Assembly (NCBI GenBank): GCA_002317355.1
Contig: DCJC01000017.1
Coordinates: 1 to 55,074, forward strand
Length of the DNA stretch: 55,074 nt
Reading direction: 5' to 3'
Origin: Prevotellaceae bacterium UBA1710
Lineage (GTDB): Bacteria; Bacteroidota; Bacteroidia; Bacteroidales; Bacteroidaceae
Shown: one piece after another, positions 7,067 to 14,618 of the stretch
How the letters are laid out: every line of letters begins with the position of its first letter
Position numbering within the stretch: the stretch's first letter is position 1
Translations under genes and position numbers: made by a program
Notes under the pieces: generated by a model
The model's database searches: none
Seen by the model: the letters and a program-made list of their open reading frames with translations, nothing else
Told to the model about the DNA's origin: nothing

Positions 7067-7762
7067 ATGAAGAAATTTATCATTATCGCAAGCTTCTTGC
7101 TTGTTTGTATTTCTGGATTCGCACAGATGCAGCCTGATGTGTTTTCTATCACACCTAAGATTGGTGTGAATATAGCAAATATGTCTAATGCAGGAAAGAA
7201 TTCAAATAGTCGTATTGCTTTTTCTGCAGGTCTCGACTTCCAGTATCAGATTAATCGTCAGTTTGCTTTTGCTCTTGGAACAATCTATTCACAACAGGGC
7301 GTTTCTGATGATCCTTGGACTTTGAAGACCGATTACCTGACTTTGCCTTTCACTGTGAATTATTATCCTGTAAGAGGACTTGGCATCTATGTAGGTGTAG
7401 AACCAGGTATCCTTGTTCGTCAGAAGGCAGAGATTGCATTCCGCTCAACATCGAATGTGGTAGATCTTGCTGATGTTCAGAGTTGCACAGAGTTATATAA
7501 GAGTATCTGGGGTGATGAACTTCAATACGATGGAATTTTCAACGTTCCTAATGGGCTTGGTGCCAAGAGCGGTGTTCTTGCATTTCCTATTGGTGTAAAC
7601 TATGAATTTGACAAGTGTGTGTTTGGCATCAAGTACAGCATTGGTCTTGGTAATGCTATTGTTGGTTCAGGTGTTAGCTGCACACATAATGTTCTTCAGA
7701 TTTCATTGGGTTATAAGTTCAATGTTTTCGGAGAGGATAGAAAACCTGTAGAGAAGAAATAA
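7067..7762 (+). CDS. outer-membrane beta-barrel protein, paralogue of the divergent gene
   Basis: 231 residues. Signal peptide MKKFIIIASFLLVCISGFA, cleaved before QMQPD. The mature part opens with FSITPKIGVNIANMS and ends with LQISLGYKFNVFG plus a short charged tail, as in the divergent paralogue at 6228-6839. The middle is longer, with an insertion around residues 120-165 containing two Cys (QSCTELYKSIWGDELQYDG). It is probably an outer-membrane barrel with an extended surface loop; function unknown. The long noncoding repeat copy A begins 46 nt after the stop with a terminator hairpin. Confidence 0.83.
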   Translation: MKKFIIIASFLLVCISGFAQMQPDVFSITPKIGVNIANMSNAGKNSNSRIAFSAGLDFQYQINRQFAFALGTIYSQQGVSDDPWTLKTDYLTLPFTVNYYPVRGLGIYVGVEPGILVRQKAEIAFRSTSNVVDLADVQSCTELYKSIWGDELQYDGIFNVPNGLGAKSGVLAFPIGVNYEFDKCVFGIKYSIGLGNAIVGSGVSCTHNVLQISLGYKFNVFGEDRKPVEKK

Positions 7763-7808
7763 GAGTCTTTGAATTACGGGAAAGGATTAACTAATATATA
7801 ATAAGGTG

Positions 7809-7850
7809 ATTCATCTTTCGCAAGTCCAGACTTACGGAAGATGAATTTTT
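7809..7850 (+). terminator. terminator-like hairpin that opens repeat copy A
   Basis: ATTCATCTT (7809-7817) pairs with AAGATGAAT (7838-7846), with an inner AAGT/ACTT helix and a CCAG loop, then a T run. The same hairpin follows the glgP-type gene at 53991, with one pairing-preserving change. Confidence 0.75.
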
Positions 7851-8430
7851 GTATTAGCACCTATTCCTTCGTCTTTACTCCGCTATGGTGTCATTGTAAA
7901 ATCGCTGGAAACACAACAAATATGCGTGTTTGGAGTTTTTGTAGCGAAGTCACAGTGGAGGCAAATCGGAGTTATGACGAAGGATTTTAGGGGTACTTTT
8001 GACGAGAAATCCCTATATTTCCCTATATTCACCTATATATGGAAAACGAAAATATAGGTATATAGGTATGTGGGTGAGAATGTAAAGTGTTGATATACTG
8101 TAAGATAAGTACATACATACCTATATTTATACCTATATAGGTATTTCCATCTGTATATGTAATCTCGATATAAAAATTACTACAGTAATTGTTAGTTAAA
8201 TATATATATATATAAATAATACTTTTATTTTTCTTTTTGCCTACACTTCACCTATATACCTATATATAGGTATATAGGTGAAAGCATATATAGAAGAACG
8301 AATATTCTTTGTTTGTGCTTGTAATGTGTTGATGGTTAGTGAGTTGTGGCGTGTGGGTGTTCCAAAGGATATAAGGAGAACTAATGACAAATATACCTAT
8401 ATTCCCTTTTCTGAGAATATAGGTATATAG
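7809..8430 (+). repeat. long noncoding repeat element, copy A (second copy at 53991-54624)
   Basis: About 622 bp without a credible ORF, matching 53991-54624 along its whole length with only scattered differences. Order of parts: terminator-like hairpin; long stem 7860-7882 with 7967-7991 around a 90-nt region; then an AT-rich half with about a dozen CCTATAT/ATATAGG words. These include a perfect 36-bp palindrome at 8247-8282, a small hairpin ATTAC/GTAAT at 8176-8189 and a closing hairpin at 8392-8427. Both copies follow a stop codon on the plus strand. It may be a structured RNA, a terminator-carrying miniature mobile element, or both. No transposase, terminal inverted repeat or clear target duplication is seen. 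Confidence 0.85.
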
Positions 8431-8623
8431 TTATAAGTCGCTATGTCTCTACTGACAGAGAGCCATATTTGTTTATTCGATTTTCGCTCAACTAAGAAGT
8501 ACAATGAGTATAAGATTTGTTTCTTATACTCATTGATGTTTATGGAGGCTTCACAGCGTATTGGCGTTTCCCTATGTTGGGTTAGATACCTTCTCTATGG
8601 GGAGAGAGTAGGGGAGAGACTCC
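8431..8623. other. gap between repeat copy A and the membrane-protein gene
   Basis: Contains a perfect 14-bp inverted repeat, CAATGAGTATAAGA (8502-8515) and TCTTATACTCATTG (8522-8535), about 90 nt after the stop of the minus-strand gene at 8624. There is no good T tract on either strand, so terminator activity is uncertain. I see no convincing gene here. Confidence 0.5.
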
Positions 8624-9259
8624 TTATTCGTCGTTAAGCCACTTGATGGCTTCGCCTTTGACAAGCCATGATATTCCGAAGAAATGTAAGAGGATGATTT
8701 CTGTTACCATTGTTGTCCAGCCTGGTGTTGGGATTATTTTCAAGAGAATGAAACAGAGTTCTACGGCAATCATTCCCCATCCACAGAATTTATAGATCTT
8801 ATTGCGCAGGCGCTTGCGATCTGTCATTTCTTCGCCACTCTTGGTGAAGAGGAAAGCGCTGTTGTATGCCAGTAATAGGAAGAAGATGGCTGCACAGGCT
8901 GTATGGATGATGTTGGATGTCTGTATTGGGATTTGGAAGAAACCGACGTGAGTACCAGTTTCTATCCAACTGACGTGGCAAGGAAAGAGTACGATGCCAA
9001 GTCCGAAGATGCCACTAATGGTAGTGATGATATTGTCGAGTTTATCGTAGCCAACATACGTGATAAGCACGAGAGAGGCTGGGATTAGTACTCCGACGAG
9101 GGCTGGCGACTGATAATAGGTTGCGGAGATACTCCACCACCATTCGTTGCTTGGGTGCTGTGCTATGCCTGCAGAGAGAATGGCAAGCCAAGGTAGCACA
9201 ATTCCAAGAATTCCGCATAGGTTTCTGATGCGGAGATACATTTTCTTTTCTTTTGTCAT
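8624..9259 (-). CDS. uncharacterised six-helix inner-membrane protein
   Basis: 211 residues with about six hydrophobic segments (near 11-30, 50-68, 76-94, 110-130, 155-175 and 180-200). The motif SISATYYQSP around residues 44-53, followed by VGVLIPASLVLITYVGYD, resembles a widespread uncharacterised membrane family annotated as DUF998-like; I cannot name a function. The start could be residue 1 or Met7 (MYLRIRNL). A good promoter lies at 9293-9323. It appears to be a single-gene transcript. Confidence 0.75.
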   Translation of the reverse strand: MTKEKKMYLRIRNLCGILGIVLPWLAILSAGIAQHPSNEWWWSISATYYQSPALVGVLIPASLVLITYVGYDKLDNIITTISGIFGLGIVLFPCHVSWIETGTHVGFFQIPIQTSNIIHTACAAIFFLLLAYNSAFLFTKSGEEMTDRKRLRNKIYKFCGWGMIAVELCFILLKIIPTPGWTTMVTEIILLHFFGISWLVKGEAIKWLNDE

Positions 9260-9292
9260 TTGTTTTGTTTAGTTTAGATGTTTAGAGTATTG

Positions 9293-9323
9293 CAAAGGTA
9301 ATAAATTTTTCCTAAACTGCAAA
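9293..9323 (-). promoter_or_regulatory. promoter of the 8624-9259 gene
   Basis: TTTG (9320-9323), 19-bp spacer, TACCTTTG (9293-9300) on the minus strand; leader of about 27 nt. Confidence 0.75.
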
Positions 9324-9405
9324 CATTTTTGGAAAAGAAAAGCGTTTATGTTCCTATATGGTTCCGATGTAAATACTATTTCTCCCATTGCCCTGAAGCG
9401 AACAG

Positions 9406-9516
9406 ATATAAAAACACCCACTCCTTCACGCTTTGAAAGAGTGGGTGTAAAAAAATGTGACGTGAACCTTCACAGGCAATGGCCACTACCTAATAATCTA
9501 ATACCATGAAAAACAT
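9406..9516 (-). ncRNA. candidate small RNA of about 110 nt with its own promoter and terminator
   Basis: On the minus strand a -7 box (TAACTTTG, 9521-9528) is followed by about 100 nt and then a strong terminator. Its stem ACACCCACTC/GAGTGGGTGT (9439-9448 with 9414-9423) is extended by TTTCA/TGAAG and followed by TTTTTATA. The transcript would contain a CCATG/CATGG hairpin near its 5' end and a GTGAAGGTTCAC stem. A tiny ORF, MFFMVLDY, begins at 9516, right at the predicted transcription start, so a leader-peptide function is an alternative. The terminator of the HD-GYP-like gene at 9575-9606 separates this unit from the gene upstream. No larger ORF fits. Confidence 0.5.
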
Positions 9517-9520
9517 GGTG

Positions 9521-9551
9521 CAAAGTTAATGATTTTTTTACAAAAATCCAA
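9521..9551 (-). promoter_or_regulatory. putative promoter of the candidate small RNA
   Basis: TAACTTTG (9521-9528) with TTGG (9548-9551) 19 bp upstream on the minus strand; one mismatch in the -33 element. Confidence 0.5.
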
Positions 9552-9574
9552 GCGTTTTGAGGGCTTTTCGCACA

Positions 9575-9606
9575 AAAGAAGAGCATTTTTTTAAATGCTC
9601 TTCTTT
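9575..9606 (-). terminator. terminator of the HD-GYP-like gene
   Basis: 14-bp arms AAAGAAGAGCATTT (9575-9588) and AAATGCTCTTCTTT (9593-9606), about 50 nt after the stop codon. Confidence 0.85.
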
Positions 9607-9657
9607 GCAATCGTTTTATACTTTTTCTATTGTCGGATCTTTGTGATTTTTATTGTG

Positions 9658-11589
9658 TTACTTCTTCTCGGCAAAGAAGTTTTTGTAGATTTCATAGTAG
9701 TTGTTTACCCATGCTTTTTCTACAATATACTTCATCTTGTTGTAAACATCAGGGTGCTCTTTTATAAGGGAAATCAGCTCTGCATTGTAGCGGGTTCCTG
9801 CACCTTTCTCGAATTCCTTGATGAGTGAATCGTAGAGCTTTGTCTTGCTGTAGTTACGTCCGAGACGATCGGTTGCTGCTTCAAGGCAATCGCTAAGAGT
9901 CACGATGTCGATGAGGAAATAGACTGGGCTCTTGGTGTTGTCGAACGATTTTGGATAGCCTTTTGTTCCATCGTGCCAGCGATGGTGTCCAAGGGTTATA
10001 TCGCGATACTTCAAGAGGGTGGAGTCAATCTCAAGATATTTAAGTCCGAGTTCAGGATGTCTCTGGATGATTCGGAATCCGTGATCTGTGAGTCGGGCAA
10101 AGTCATTGTTGATGAGTCCGATCATAGAATTCTTACCAAGGTCGTGATAGTTGGATGCGTATGAAATAAATTTGTCAAGTTCGTCAGCCCTTGCTATGGC
10201 ATCCTTCTCTGATTTGATGTCGAGTGTTCCTATGAGTAGTTCTGGATGGTGTGTTATTACGCCTTTCAGAATGACTCGTGCTATCTCACCCACGAGACGT
10301 GAGTGGGCAAATGTGGTTACGGAGGTGGTTACCGTGAGTTGGTAAAGGTTTCGTATTCGTTCTCCTGTGCTAAGATATTTCATAGCACGGTCGTAAGTGG
10401 TGAATTTTGCCAATGGTCTGACGGCAGAATACTCCATTTGGTTGCTCGTCATGATGGTTACCACTTTCTTTGCGCACTCGAGATATTTGCACATGAGGTC
10501 ATGCTTTGTCTGTAAAGGCAAGCTTGAGGTGTCAACCATGTAGATGAGGTCGTACAGATACTGAACGAGGTCGCCAGGGTAGAGCATTCGCTGCTCAATC
10601 ATCTGGTCAATTCGTGTTTTGTAAGCCTTATCGAAGAGAGAATCTGCGAGTAAGGTGTATTTATTCGCATTTTCACGTTCCAATCCCATCTTTATAATAA
10701 GGTACGTGAAGATCTGACGTGAGAGAGCTTTTACAGGTCTGCCTTCATATTTCTCGATATACTTCTTATAGATGGAGTCTGCTTGTGCGTTGGTGCCGAC
10801 TGGATATTTGTACAGGTAATAGTTGTGTACGATGTTATCACGGCGGGATCTTGCCCAAGCAAGATTGGAGCGAATCTCAGGATCGTGACGATATTCGAAA
10901 GGTATGGAGTCGGCAAAAGCAATGGCTTTATCATAGTTCTCGTAGAACTCATCAATACTAATGATTCCTTCCTGTACGAGTTGGTTGCGTAATAAAGCAA
11001 TATAAGATATAGCCTTAAGCTTGTAATAGTCGATTGTTGGTTGCTCGCATTTCCATGCTACAATCTTCTTGTGGTATTTGGTGTGGATGCGGAGTCCAGC
11101 AGTATCTGCAGAAGTAGAGTAGAGGTAGTTGAGCTCTGCGATGACACTATAGATGTAATATTTATCTGTGCCTCCACGGCGTTCGTAGTCAGGTAGCATC
11201 TTATTGATGAATGGCTCGAGGACGAATGGATCAACAATCTTTCTGCTTACGATGTCGTGAAGAGTACGGCTTATGGGATGATAGATAGCAGTGTCGATAA
11301 GAGCAGTATCCTGACTTACGTAGTCTTCCATGTGTCTTATCATTTTGCTATTCTCCAAAAACATATTGCGCAGGCGATCAGAGCGGCGCAAGAAGAGTTT
11401 TACCCATGACTTTCTGTCAGTTGGCAGAAAGATACTGTCATTGGTAAGGTTGTAAAGGTGTGCGTTTTCAAAAAGTCGCTGGAAATATGCTTCAAAGTCA
11501 GGTTTCGGTACTGACTGGGCGTATGTCTGTACCGTGCTGCCAAATAAAAGCAGAAAAAGTATGATGTATAATCTCAAAAAGTTTCTCAA
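9658..11589 (-). CDS. exported HD-GYP-like phosphohydrolase
   Basis: About 643 residues if started at the TTG at 11587-11589. The reading frame is open back to an ATG at 11724, but the promoter -7 box sits at 11616-11623, inside that extension. The TTG start gives a proper signal peptide (RNFLRLYIILFLLLFGSTVQTYA, cleaved before QSVPKP). A long helical, possibly TPR-like, region follows. The C-terminal third carries HDLGK (His482-Asp483 in this numbering) and, 53 residues on, HHRWHDGTKGYP (535-546), close to the HD-GYP signature HHExxDGxGYP with one inserted residue and Glu replaced by Arg. HD-GYP enzymes usually hydrolyse cyclic dinucleotides in the cytosol; here the domain should be periplasmic or membrane-anchored facing outward, so the substrate is uncertain. 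Confidence 0.78.
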   Translation of the reverse strand: MRNFLRLYIILFLLLFGSTVQTYAQSVPKPDFEAYFQRLFENAHLYNLTNDSIFLPTDRKSWVKLFLRRSDRLRNMFLENSKMIRHMEDYVSQDTALIDTAIYHPISRTLHDIVSRKIVDPFVLEPFINKMLPDYERRGGTDKYYIYSVIAELNYLYSTSADTAGLRIHTKYHKKIVAWKCEQPTIDYYKLKAISYIALLRNQLVQEGIISIDEFYENYDKAIAFADSIPFEYRHDPEIRSNLAWARSRRDNIVHNYYLYKYPVGTNAQADSIYKKYIEKYEGRPVKALSRQIFTYLIIKMGLERENANKYTLLADSLFDKAYKTRIDQMIEQRMLYPGDLVQYLYDLIYMVDTSSLPLQTKHDLMCKYLECAKKVVTIMTSNQMEYSAVRPLAKFTTYDRAMKYLSTGERIRNLYQLTVTTSVTTFAHSRLVGEIARVILKGVITHHPELLIGTLDIKSEKDAIARADELDKFISYASNYHDLGKNSMIGLINNDFARLTDHGFRIIQRHPELGLKYLEIDSTLLKYRDITLGHHRWHDGTKGYPKSFDNTKSPVYFLIDIVTLSDCLEAATDRLGRNYSKTKLYDSLIKEFEKGAGTRYNAELISLIKEHPDVYNKMKYIVEKAWVNNYYEIYKNFFAEKK

Positions 11590-11615
11590 TTCCCAAATAT
11601 TTGTTAATTCTGGTG

Positions 11616-11647
11616 CAAAGTTAATATTTTTTTCTAAGAAAAACGAA
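11616..11647 (-). promoter_or_regulatory. promoter of the HD-GYP-like gene
   Basis: TAACTTTG (11616-11623) with TTCG (11644-11647) 20 bp upstream on the minus strand. It decides the start of the HD-GYP-like gene, because transcription would begin near 11609. Confidence 0.65.
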
Positions 11648-11674
11648 GAAAAATGCAAAATAAAGCAAAAAAAA

Positions 11675-11706
11675 TTTGGAAATATAAAAGAAAATGTGTA
11701 TTTTTG
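11675..11706 (+). promoter_or_regulatory. promoter of the bcp gene
   Basis: TTTG (11675-11678), 20-bp spacer, TATTTTTG (11699-11706). Transcription should start near 11713, which excludes an in-frame ATG at 11694. Confidence 0.75.
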
Positions 11707-11747
11707 CAGCAGAAACCCAAACAATTACTTTTTCAATTACACTGCAT

Positions 11748-12209
11748 ATGGATGTAGGAGATCGAATCCCTGAGGTACTAGGTATTGACCAACATGGGAA
11801 TATAATAAAGGCTACCGATTTCGCGGGTAGGAAGCTGATATTATACAGCTATCCAAAAGCGAATACGAGCGGATGTACCGCTGAGGCATGTTCGCTACAG
11901 GCTCATAGGGAAGAACTCGAAGCTGCTGGGTATAGCATAATTGGTGTGAGTAAAGACAAACAAGAACTACAGAAGAAGTTTGCTGACACACAAGGATTGA
12001 GTTTCCCTTTGATAGCGGACACAGAAACTACGCTTCTTCAACAGCTGGGATGCTGGGGAGAGAAGGTTGCTTGCGGCAGAAAGACAATAGGCATACTTAG
12101 AACAACATATCTTGTTAGCGAACAAGGAATCATAGAAAAGATCTTCCAGCCAAAGGAAATCAAAACAAAAATACATGCCGAGCAAATCCTTCAGTGGATT
12201 AAAGAGTAA
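11748..12209 (+). CDS. bcp: thioredoxin-dependent peroxiredoxin, Bcp/PrxQ type
   Basis: 154 residues from MDVGDRIPEVLG, normal for Bcp. PKANTSGCTAEAC contains the peroxidatic Cys and the resolving Cys five residues later, the PrxQ arrangement; the usual PKDxTPGCT is altered to PKANTSGCT. The enzyme reduces hydrogen peroxide and organic hydroperoxides in the cytoplasm using thioredoxin. An upstream in-frame ATG at 11694 is rejected because it precedes the predicted transcription start. The M6 protease gene follows after 47 nt and may be co-transcribed. The divergent neighbour is the HD-GYP-like gene. Confidence 0.92.
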   Translation: MDVGDRIPEVLGIDQHGNIIKATDFAGRKLILYSYPKANTSGCTAEACSLQAHREELEAAGYSIIGVSKDKQELQKKFADTQGLSFPLIADTETTLLQQLGCWGEKVACGRKTIGILRTTYLVSEQGIIEKIFQPKEIKTKIHAEQILQWIKE

Positions 12210-12256
12210 CGAGTATTAGACAACACTTATATTTATTTCCAAATACCTTATTTCCA

Positions 12257-14536
12257 ATGAAAAAACTCTATACATTTATTCTCGCATTATTCTCAATTGC
12301 AAATATATGGGCAGCAAAGTCAGCTGCAAACGCAATGATGGTTATTCAGCCAGATGGCTTGAGCGTCACTCTTAGACTTTTAGGTGATGAGGAATTTTCA
12401 TGGTATCAGACTGTTGATGGCGTGCTTCTTGCACGTGAAGGTTCTGCATACTATGTTGCTAAGGTAGTGAAAGGTCAGCTTGTAAGTACAGGTATCCTTG
12501 CACATGATGCAGATGAGCGTACTGAGGCTGAGTTTGCAGCTATTGCGGATCAGGACAAGGATACATTCTTTGCTTTGGCTGATAATTCAGTTGCAACAAG
12601 AAGAAACGCTGCAGTTAAGCTTGATAAGAAGAACTTCTCTCCTCACATGGGTGAGATTCATATTCCTATTATCATGATGGAATATTATGACAGACCATTT
12701 GTTCTTGGCAATGGTGAGAAGGAAAAGCTCTATGAAATCTTCGAAGAGTATTTCAACGGTACAAAGAGAACTCCTTATTCAAGTGCTACTAGATTTCAGG
12801 GCTATAGTTCTGTACGCCAATATTTCAATGATGCAAGTAACGGAAAGTTCACTCCTGTATTCGATCTTTATGGACCTTATCAGGCTTCTCGTGCTCATAA
12901 TTATTATGGAAAGGCTAATGGTAAGACTTCTCTTTTATTGAGTGAGGCTATTTCTCTTGCTGATGAAGACATCGACTTCTCTCAGTATGATAGCAACGAT
13001 GATGGTAATGTGGATCTCGTCTATGTTCTTTATGCAGGAACTGGTGCCAATCTTTCTGGTGACAGAACTGACGTTTGGCCTGCTTGCTGGTACAATCGTA
13101 GTATCGCTACTCAGGACAACAAGATCGTGAATGTAATAGGTGCAACAAATGAACTTGCTGTAGGTGATTACAATGGTGAACCAATGCGTGCTGGTATCGG
13201 TGTCTTCTGTCATGAGATGAGCCATGGCATGGGTCTTCCTGATCTTTATTGGACTCTCAACTATATGCCAAAAGACGCATATGGTAATGTAGATTTCGAC
13301 AACTGCGGTCCTGAAGAGTGGGATCTTATGGATGGTGGTGAGAATCTCTATAATGGTATGTGGCCTTGCCAGTACACTGCTTGGGAGCGTGAGTATATGG
13401 GTTGGGTTGATGCAGAGGAAATCTCAGAGGCTCAGAATATTACTCTTATTCCTCAGAATAAAGGTGGTAAGGCTTATAAGATTACAAACCCTGCTAATGA
13501 GTATGAGTATTATACTATTGAGCATACTGGATATGATGATTGGAACTACTATCTCAACAAGACTTACGGAAATGGTATGCTTATAATGCATCTTAATGCA
13601 ACTGCTAATGGCTTTGAGATGACTCCAAATAATGTGTATGGCAGACCAAGAGTTTCTATCGTTCCTGCTGATGGTAAAGTAATTGCTTATTATTCTTATA
13701 GCGAACTTCCTTCTGTATCTTATGGTGATTATACAAATAGTATCAAGGGTGATATCTATCCTGGTATTCAGAATGTTACTTCTGTAGCTTCTTTCAACAA
13801 TTATATGGGTGAGGATATGGTTTCAGCATTCCCAATCACTAATATTGTAAAGAATGCAGATCAGAGTGTTTCATTCAGATTCATGGGTGGTGTGTTTAAT
13901 CTTGAGGATGGCAAAGAACTTGGTGATGATTATCCAACAGAGACTTTCGGTAAGATCAACTACACTCGCGAGATGGCTGCAAAATGGGGTACAGTTGTTG
14001 TTCCTTTCGATGTTGACTATGATGCTGATAATACTGATTATACTCTCTATTATCTCAATGGTGCTAATTTCGACGAACTCTCATTCAAGGAGTATGAGAC
14101 TGGCGTTATTCCTGCAGGTACTCCAATGGTTATTCAGAATGCAAAAGGTGAGGGTTTCACATTGTCAGGTTCTAACGTTGCTATCAATCCTGAACTTAAT
14201 GATATCGAGACCTTGTCAAATTGGACAATGAAGGGTGCTTACTCAAGCACTTCTGGTCTTAAGGATGTTTACTTCATCGCTCAGAATAAGTTCTGGTGGG
14301 CAGAGAAGGCTGTTACCGTTTCTCCTTACAGAGCATGGTTTGATACCTCTGACGTGAATTTTGCAAGAACAAAGAGTATGAAGATTACATTCGATAGCGA
14401 TGTTACAACAGCTATCAATGACCTCGCTGTTAATGTTCCTGTTGAGAATGATAAGATGTACAATCTTATGGGACAGAGAGTTAACCCTCGTAGTGGTGAG
14501 ATCTTTATTTCAAATGGTCAGAAATATATCAAATAA
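12257..14536 (+). CDS. secreted M6-family metalloprotease
   Basis: 759 residues. Signal peptide MKKLYTFILALFSIANIWA, cleaved near AAKSA. The catalytic zinc motif HEMSHGMGLPD (His319-Glu320-x-x-His323 ... Asp329) matches the M6 (immune inhibitor A-like) pattern HExxHxxGxPD. The upstream block DIDFSQYDSNDDGNVDLVYV is a typical M6 Asp-rich calcium-binding segment. The last 25 residues (YNLMGQRVNPRSGEIFIS, then NGQKYIK) resemble the C-terminal tails of exported Prevotella proteins, possibly a type IX secretion signal (inference). The product is probably an extracellular or surface protease. The codon at 12257 is the only start that gives a signal peptide. A bidirectional terminator follows. Confidence 0.92.
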   Translation: MKKLYTFILALFSIANIWAAKSAANAMMVIQPDGLSVTLRLLGDEEFSWYQTVDGVLLAREGSAYYVAKVVKGQLVSTGILAHDADERTEAEFAAIADQDKDTFFALADNSVATRRNAAVKLDKKNFSPHMGEIHIPIIMMEYYDRPFVLGNGEKEKLYEIFEEYFNGTKRTPYSSATRFQGYSSVRQYFNDASNGKFTPVFDLYGPYQASRAHNYYGKANGKTSLLLSEAISLADEDIDFSQYDSNDDGNVDLVYVLYAGTGANLSGDRTDVWPACWYNRSIATQDNKIVNVIGATNELAVGDYNGEPMRAGIGVFCHEMSHGMGLPDLYWTLNYMPKDAYGNVDFDNCGPEEWDLMDGGENLYNGMWPCQYTAWEREYMGWVDAEEISEAQNITLIPQNKGGKAYKITNPANEYEYYTIEHTGYDDWNYYLNKTYGNGMLIMHLNATANGFEMTPNNVYGRPRVSIVPADGKVIAYYSYSELPSVSYGDYTNSIKGDIYPGIQNVTSVASFNNYMGEDMVSAFPITNIVKNADQSVSFRFMGGVFNLEDGKELGDDYPTETFGKINYTREMAAKWGTVVVPFDVDYDADNTDYTLYYLNGANFDELSFKEYETGVIPAGTPMVIQNAKGEGFTLSGSNVAINPELNDIETLSNWTMKGAYSSTSGLKDVYFIAQNKFWWAEKAVTVSPYRAWFDTSDVNFARTKSMKITFDSDVTTAINDLAVNVPVENDKMYNLMGQRVNPRSGEIFISNGQKYIK

Positions 14537-14558
14537 CCAAAAGGCTATCCATAAAGCA

Positions 14559-14589
14559 AAAAGAGTGAAGATTTATTCTTCACTCTTTT
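14559..14589. terminator. bidirectional terminator between the M6 protease gene and hisC
   Basis: Arms AAAAGAGTGAAGA (14559-14571) and TCTTCACTCTTTT (14577-14589), perfect 13 bp, loop of 5. It serves convergent genes ending at 14536 and 14619. Confidence 0.9.
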
Positions 14590-14618
14590 CGTTTATAGTA
14601 GATATAATGTATTTCTGA

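Noticed and set aside
7994..8001. TACTTTTG inside repeat copy A as a promoter for an internal RNA
   Set aside because: The box is not conserved in copy B (CACTTTTA) and no TTTG lies 19-20 bp upstream.
8015..8430. Possible CRISPR array from repeated CCTATATA words
   Set aside because: The words are palindromic, irregularly spaced and without constant-length spacers; no cas genes are nearby.
8443..8637. Plus-strand frame of 64 codons after repeat copy A
   Set aside because: No promoter, no family likeness, overlaps the end of the minus-strand membrane-protein gene and contains an inverted repeat.
11590..11724. Upstream extension of the HD-GYP-like gene to the ATG at 11724
   Set aside because: The promoter -7 box at 11616-11623 lies inside this stretch, and the extension would bury the signal peptide.
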